26,299 bases of DNA from NCBI GenBank assembly GCA_035640455.1, contig DASQWB010000146.1, positions 1-26,299 on the forward strand. The letters run 5' to 3'. The position numbers and the translations under genes are program-made. The DNA comes from AC-50 sp035640455. GTDB lineage: Bacteria > Actinomycetota > Thermoleophilia > Gaiellales > Gaiellaceae. The notes under the pieces are model-generated. The model saw nothing but the letters and a program-made list of their open reading frames with translations, did no database searches and had not been told where the DNA came from. Positions 24,568-26,299 of this stretch are shown here, one piece after another; within the stretch, counting starts at the first letter, position 1; the number at the start of each line of letters is the position of its first letter.

Positions 24568-26093
24568 CAGTACGCGCCCCTTCGCGCGAGCACGGCCGGC
24601 AGGGTCTTCGCGAGGATCGTGATGTCGAGCCAGATCGACCAGTTCTCGAGGTAGTAGAAGTCGAGCCGCACGAGGTCGTCGAACGAGAGCTCGATCCGGC
24701 CCGACACCTGCCAGAGCCCGGTCATCCCCGGGAGCACGAGGTAGCGCTTGCGGTGCCAGGGCTCGAGCTGCACGTAGTCGCGCACGGGCAGCGGCCGCGG
24801 CCCGACGAGGCTCATCTCGCCGTGGAGCACGTTCAGCACCTGCGGCACCTCGTCGAGCGAGTACTTGCGGAGGAAGCGGCCGACCGGCGTCACGCGCGGG
24901 TCGTTCTTGATCTTGAAGAGCGGGCCGTGAGCCTCGTTCGCGGCCTCGAGCGCGGACTGCCGCTCGGCCGCGTCGGCGTACATCGTCCGGAACTTCATCA
25001 TCCCGAACTCGCGCTCGCCCAGCCCGACGCGGCGGTCGCGGTAGAAGATCGGCCCGGCCGAGGTGAGCTTGATCGCCGCGGCGATCGCGAGCCAGACCGG
25101 AAGCCCGAGGACGACGATCGTGGCGCTGACCGCGATGTCGAAGATTCGCTTCGTCGTCCACTGCACGGCCGCGAACGCGGGCGGACGCAGCTCGAAGAGC
25201 GGCACGCCCTGGCCCGGGACGTACTCGGCGCGCTGCGTGAGGAGCTCGGTCGTCTTCGGCGCGACCCGCACCTTCACGCCGCGCCGGTGCGCCTGCTCGA
25301 CGATCTCGAGGAGCTCGCGCTCCTCGAAGTCGGAGTCGGTGACGATCAGCTCGTCGACGGGCGTCCGCGCGAGGACCGACGGCAGCGCGTCGAGCCAGCC
25401 GAGGACCGGCAGGCTGACGTCCTCGCCGTCCGGGGCGACTGCGCCGACGAAGACGTAGTCGATCCCGCTCCGCCCGACGCCGAGAGCGCGCCGAAGCTGC
25501 GCCACGTCCTCGCCCTTGCCGACGAGGACGGCGCGCCGCCGCGCGCCCGTGAGCCGCAGGATGTCCTTCGTGACGACGTCGTAGCTCGCGCGGAAGAGGC
25601 CGATCAGGAGCGTCGTGATGACGAGGGTCGTCGGCGCGAGTCCGTAGGTGTGGAACGGGTAGCCGGTGCCGAGGCCGAACGCGAGCGCGAGGACGGCCAC
25701 GAGCGCGAGCGATCCGACGATGCGTCCGAAGCCGCCGCGGAACTCGCGCTGCGCGTAGAGCCCGTTCCGCCAGAAGACGAGCAGCATGACGAGGATGAGG
25801 AAGGGCAGCCACTCTGTCTCCGCCTTCCACGGCACCCCCCACAGGACGTGTCCCTCGTAGTAGACCCACCGCAAGACGAGGGCGGCGTACAGGCCGAGCG
25901 CCAGTCCGGACACGTCCAGGAAGACGAGCGAGCCGATGCTCGCGGCGCGCCGCAGCGACAGGCGCACGAGGTTCCGCGAGAGGACGGCCGGCCGGCCGCT
26001 GCGGATGTCCTCGACCGCCGCGGAGACGGGCTCGACGGACGGCGCGGCGGGCGTGGACGCGGCTTCGGACGCGGTCAGAACAGGCTTCGCCAC
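24567..26093 (-). CDS. Polyprenyl-phosphate glycosylphosphotransferase (priming enzyme, WbaP/PglC fold)
   Basis: A 508-residue bacterial sugar transferase that loads sugar-1-phosphate from an NDP-sugar onto polyprenyl phosphate, the first step of surface-polysaccharide assembly. About four N-terminal helices (50-150) are followed by a CoA-binding-like domain (VLVGKGEDVAQLRRAL near 200), as in WbaP/WcaJ-type proteins. The catalytic domain has a re-entrant helix (KRIFDIAVSATIVVLGLPVW), KFRTM (367-371), the Asp-Glu dyad D414-E415 in SLDEVPQ, and GEMSLVGPRP. The start GTG 26093 has no ribosome-binding site, but TACAAT lies 9 bp upstream. The donor sugar (glucose, galactose or an amino sugar) cannot be told. 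Confidence 0.92.
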   Translation of the reverse strand: MAKPVLTASEAASTPAAPSVEPVSAAVEDIRSGRPAVLSRNLVRLSLRRAASIGSLVFLDVSGLALGLYAALVLRWVYYEGHVLWGVPWKAETEWLPFLILVMLLVFWRNGLYAQREFRGGFGRIVGSLALVAVLALAFGLGTGYPFHTYGLAPTTLVITTLLIGLFRASYDVVTKDILRLTGARRRAVLVGKGEDVAQLRRALGVGRSGIDYVFVGAVAPDGEDVSLPVLGWLDALPSVLARTPVDELIVTDSDFEERELLEIVEQAHRRGVKVRVAPKTTELLTQRAEYVPGQGVPLFELRPPAFAAVQWTTKRIFDIAVSATIVVLGLPVWLAIAAAIKLTSAGPIFYRDRRVGLGEREFGMMKFRTMYADAAERQSALEAANEAHGPLFKIKNDPRVTPVGRFLRKYSLDEVPQVLNVLHGEMSLVGPRPLPVRDYVQLEPWHRKRYLVLPGMTGLWQVSGRIELSFDDLVRLDFYYLENWSIWLDITILAKTLPAVLARRGAY

Positions 26094-26102
26094 GGCCGCG
26101 CA

Positions 26103-26138
26103 ATTGTACGGGGACTGGTCCGCAGGGGACCGTACACT
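26103..26138. promoter_or_regulatory. Divergent promoter region with inverted repeat and two -10 boxes
   Basis: TGTACGG (26106-26112) and CCGTACA (26130-26136) form an inverted repeat with a 17-bp spacer. Its arms overlap TACAAT on the minus strand (26108-26103, 9 bp before GTG 26093) and TACACT on the plus strand (26133-26138, 7 bp before GTG 26146). A regulator bound here could control both genes. Both messages would be nearly leaderless. Confidence 0.5.
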
Positions 26139-26145
26139 GGGCCGG

Positions 26146-26299
26146 GTGACGCGCCTCGAGGAGCTGAGCCGGCGCTACCGCGAGCACCAGCGCGCCCGCA
26201 CCGGCACCTTCGTCTACGGCGGCGGAGAGCGCACCGACCTCTTCCGGAGGTACGTCGGCGGGCCCGGCCGGCGCGTCCTCGACGTCGGCTGCCGCTCCG
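26146..26299 (+). CDS. Probable SAM-dependent methyltransferase, 3' end missing
   Basis: The first 51 residues of a gene that runs out of the window. They begin with TRLEELSRRYREHQRARTG and reach GRRVLDVGCRS at the end, which looks like motif I (hhDxGxxxG) of a class I methyltransferase. GTG 26146 has no ribosome-binding site but lies 7 bp after TACACT. Methyltransferases with this short helical start are common in glycan clusters. The assignment rests on one motif cut short by the window end. Confidence 0.6.
   Translation, partial: MTRLEELSRRYREHQRARTGTFVYGGGERTDLFRRYVGGPGRRVLDVGCRS

Overview
The window is high-GC, densely packed bacterial DNA. Third codon positions are strongly G/C-biased, GTG, TTG and possibly CTG starts are common, and ATGA-type overlaps are frequent. 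Together with the gene families this suggests an actinobacterium, plausibly of the class Thermoleophilia; that placement is inference. No rRNA, tRNA, CRISPR array or insertion sequence was seen.

The backbone is a surface-polysaccharide locus. It holds a GT4 glycosyltransferase (510-1583), a GDP-mannose 4,6-dehydratase (9306-10289), a small methyltransferase (10314-11036), a MOP-superfamily flippase (13902-15353), a coupled dehydratase and GDP-L-fucose synthase-like pair (15388-17465), a polyprenol-dependent mannosyltransferase-like membrane enzyme (18247-19446), and a tightly overlapping minus-strand operon of CgeB-like transferase, GT2, DUF2304 and GT87 (23035 to 19443). A WbaP/PglC-type priming phosphoglycosyltransferase lies at 24567-26093. 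These parts fit one scheme: 6-deoxyhexose nucleotide sugars are made, the first sugar is loaded on a polyprenyl phosphate, the chain is built and flipped, and hexoses are added outside the membrane from polyprenyl-phosphate donors.

A sugar or polyol uptake operon (minus strand, 9246 to 5263) sits inside the locus. It encodes a Gfo/Idh/MocA dehydrogenase, a Tat-type substrate-binding protein, a permease and a single-domain ATPase. A large hairpin lies between the binding-protein and permease genes.

Three accessory elements interrupt this backbone. (1) 1638-5035 is a DUF4062-NACHT-like STAND ATPase coupled to a protein of unknown function; TTA and ATA codons suggest transfer. (2) 11041-13830 encodes a membrane-anchored NACHT-like NTPase whose Walker A lysine is replaced by arginine. 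(3) 17558-18199 carries two tandem small secreted proteins, each with exactly 12 cysteines, with near-identical signal regions and divergent mature parts. These are the best candidates for undescribed biology. The regulatory DNA is also notable: a 24-bp perfect palindrome at 23117-23140, hairpins over a start codon and inside a C-terminal coding region, and compact divergent promoters that look leaderless.
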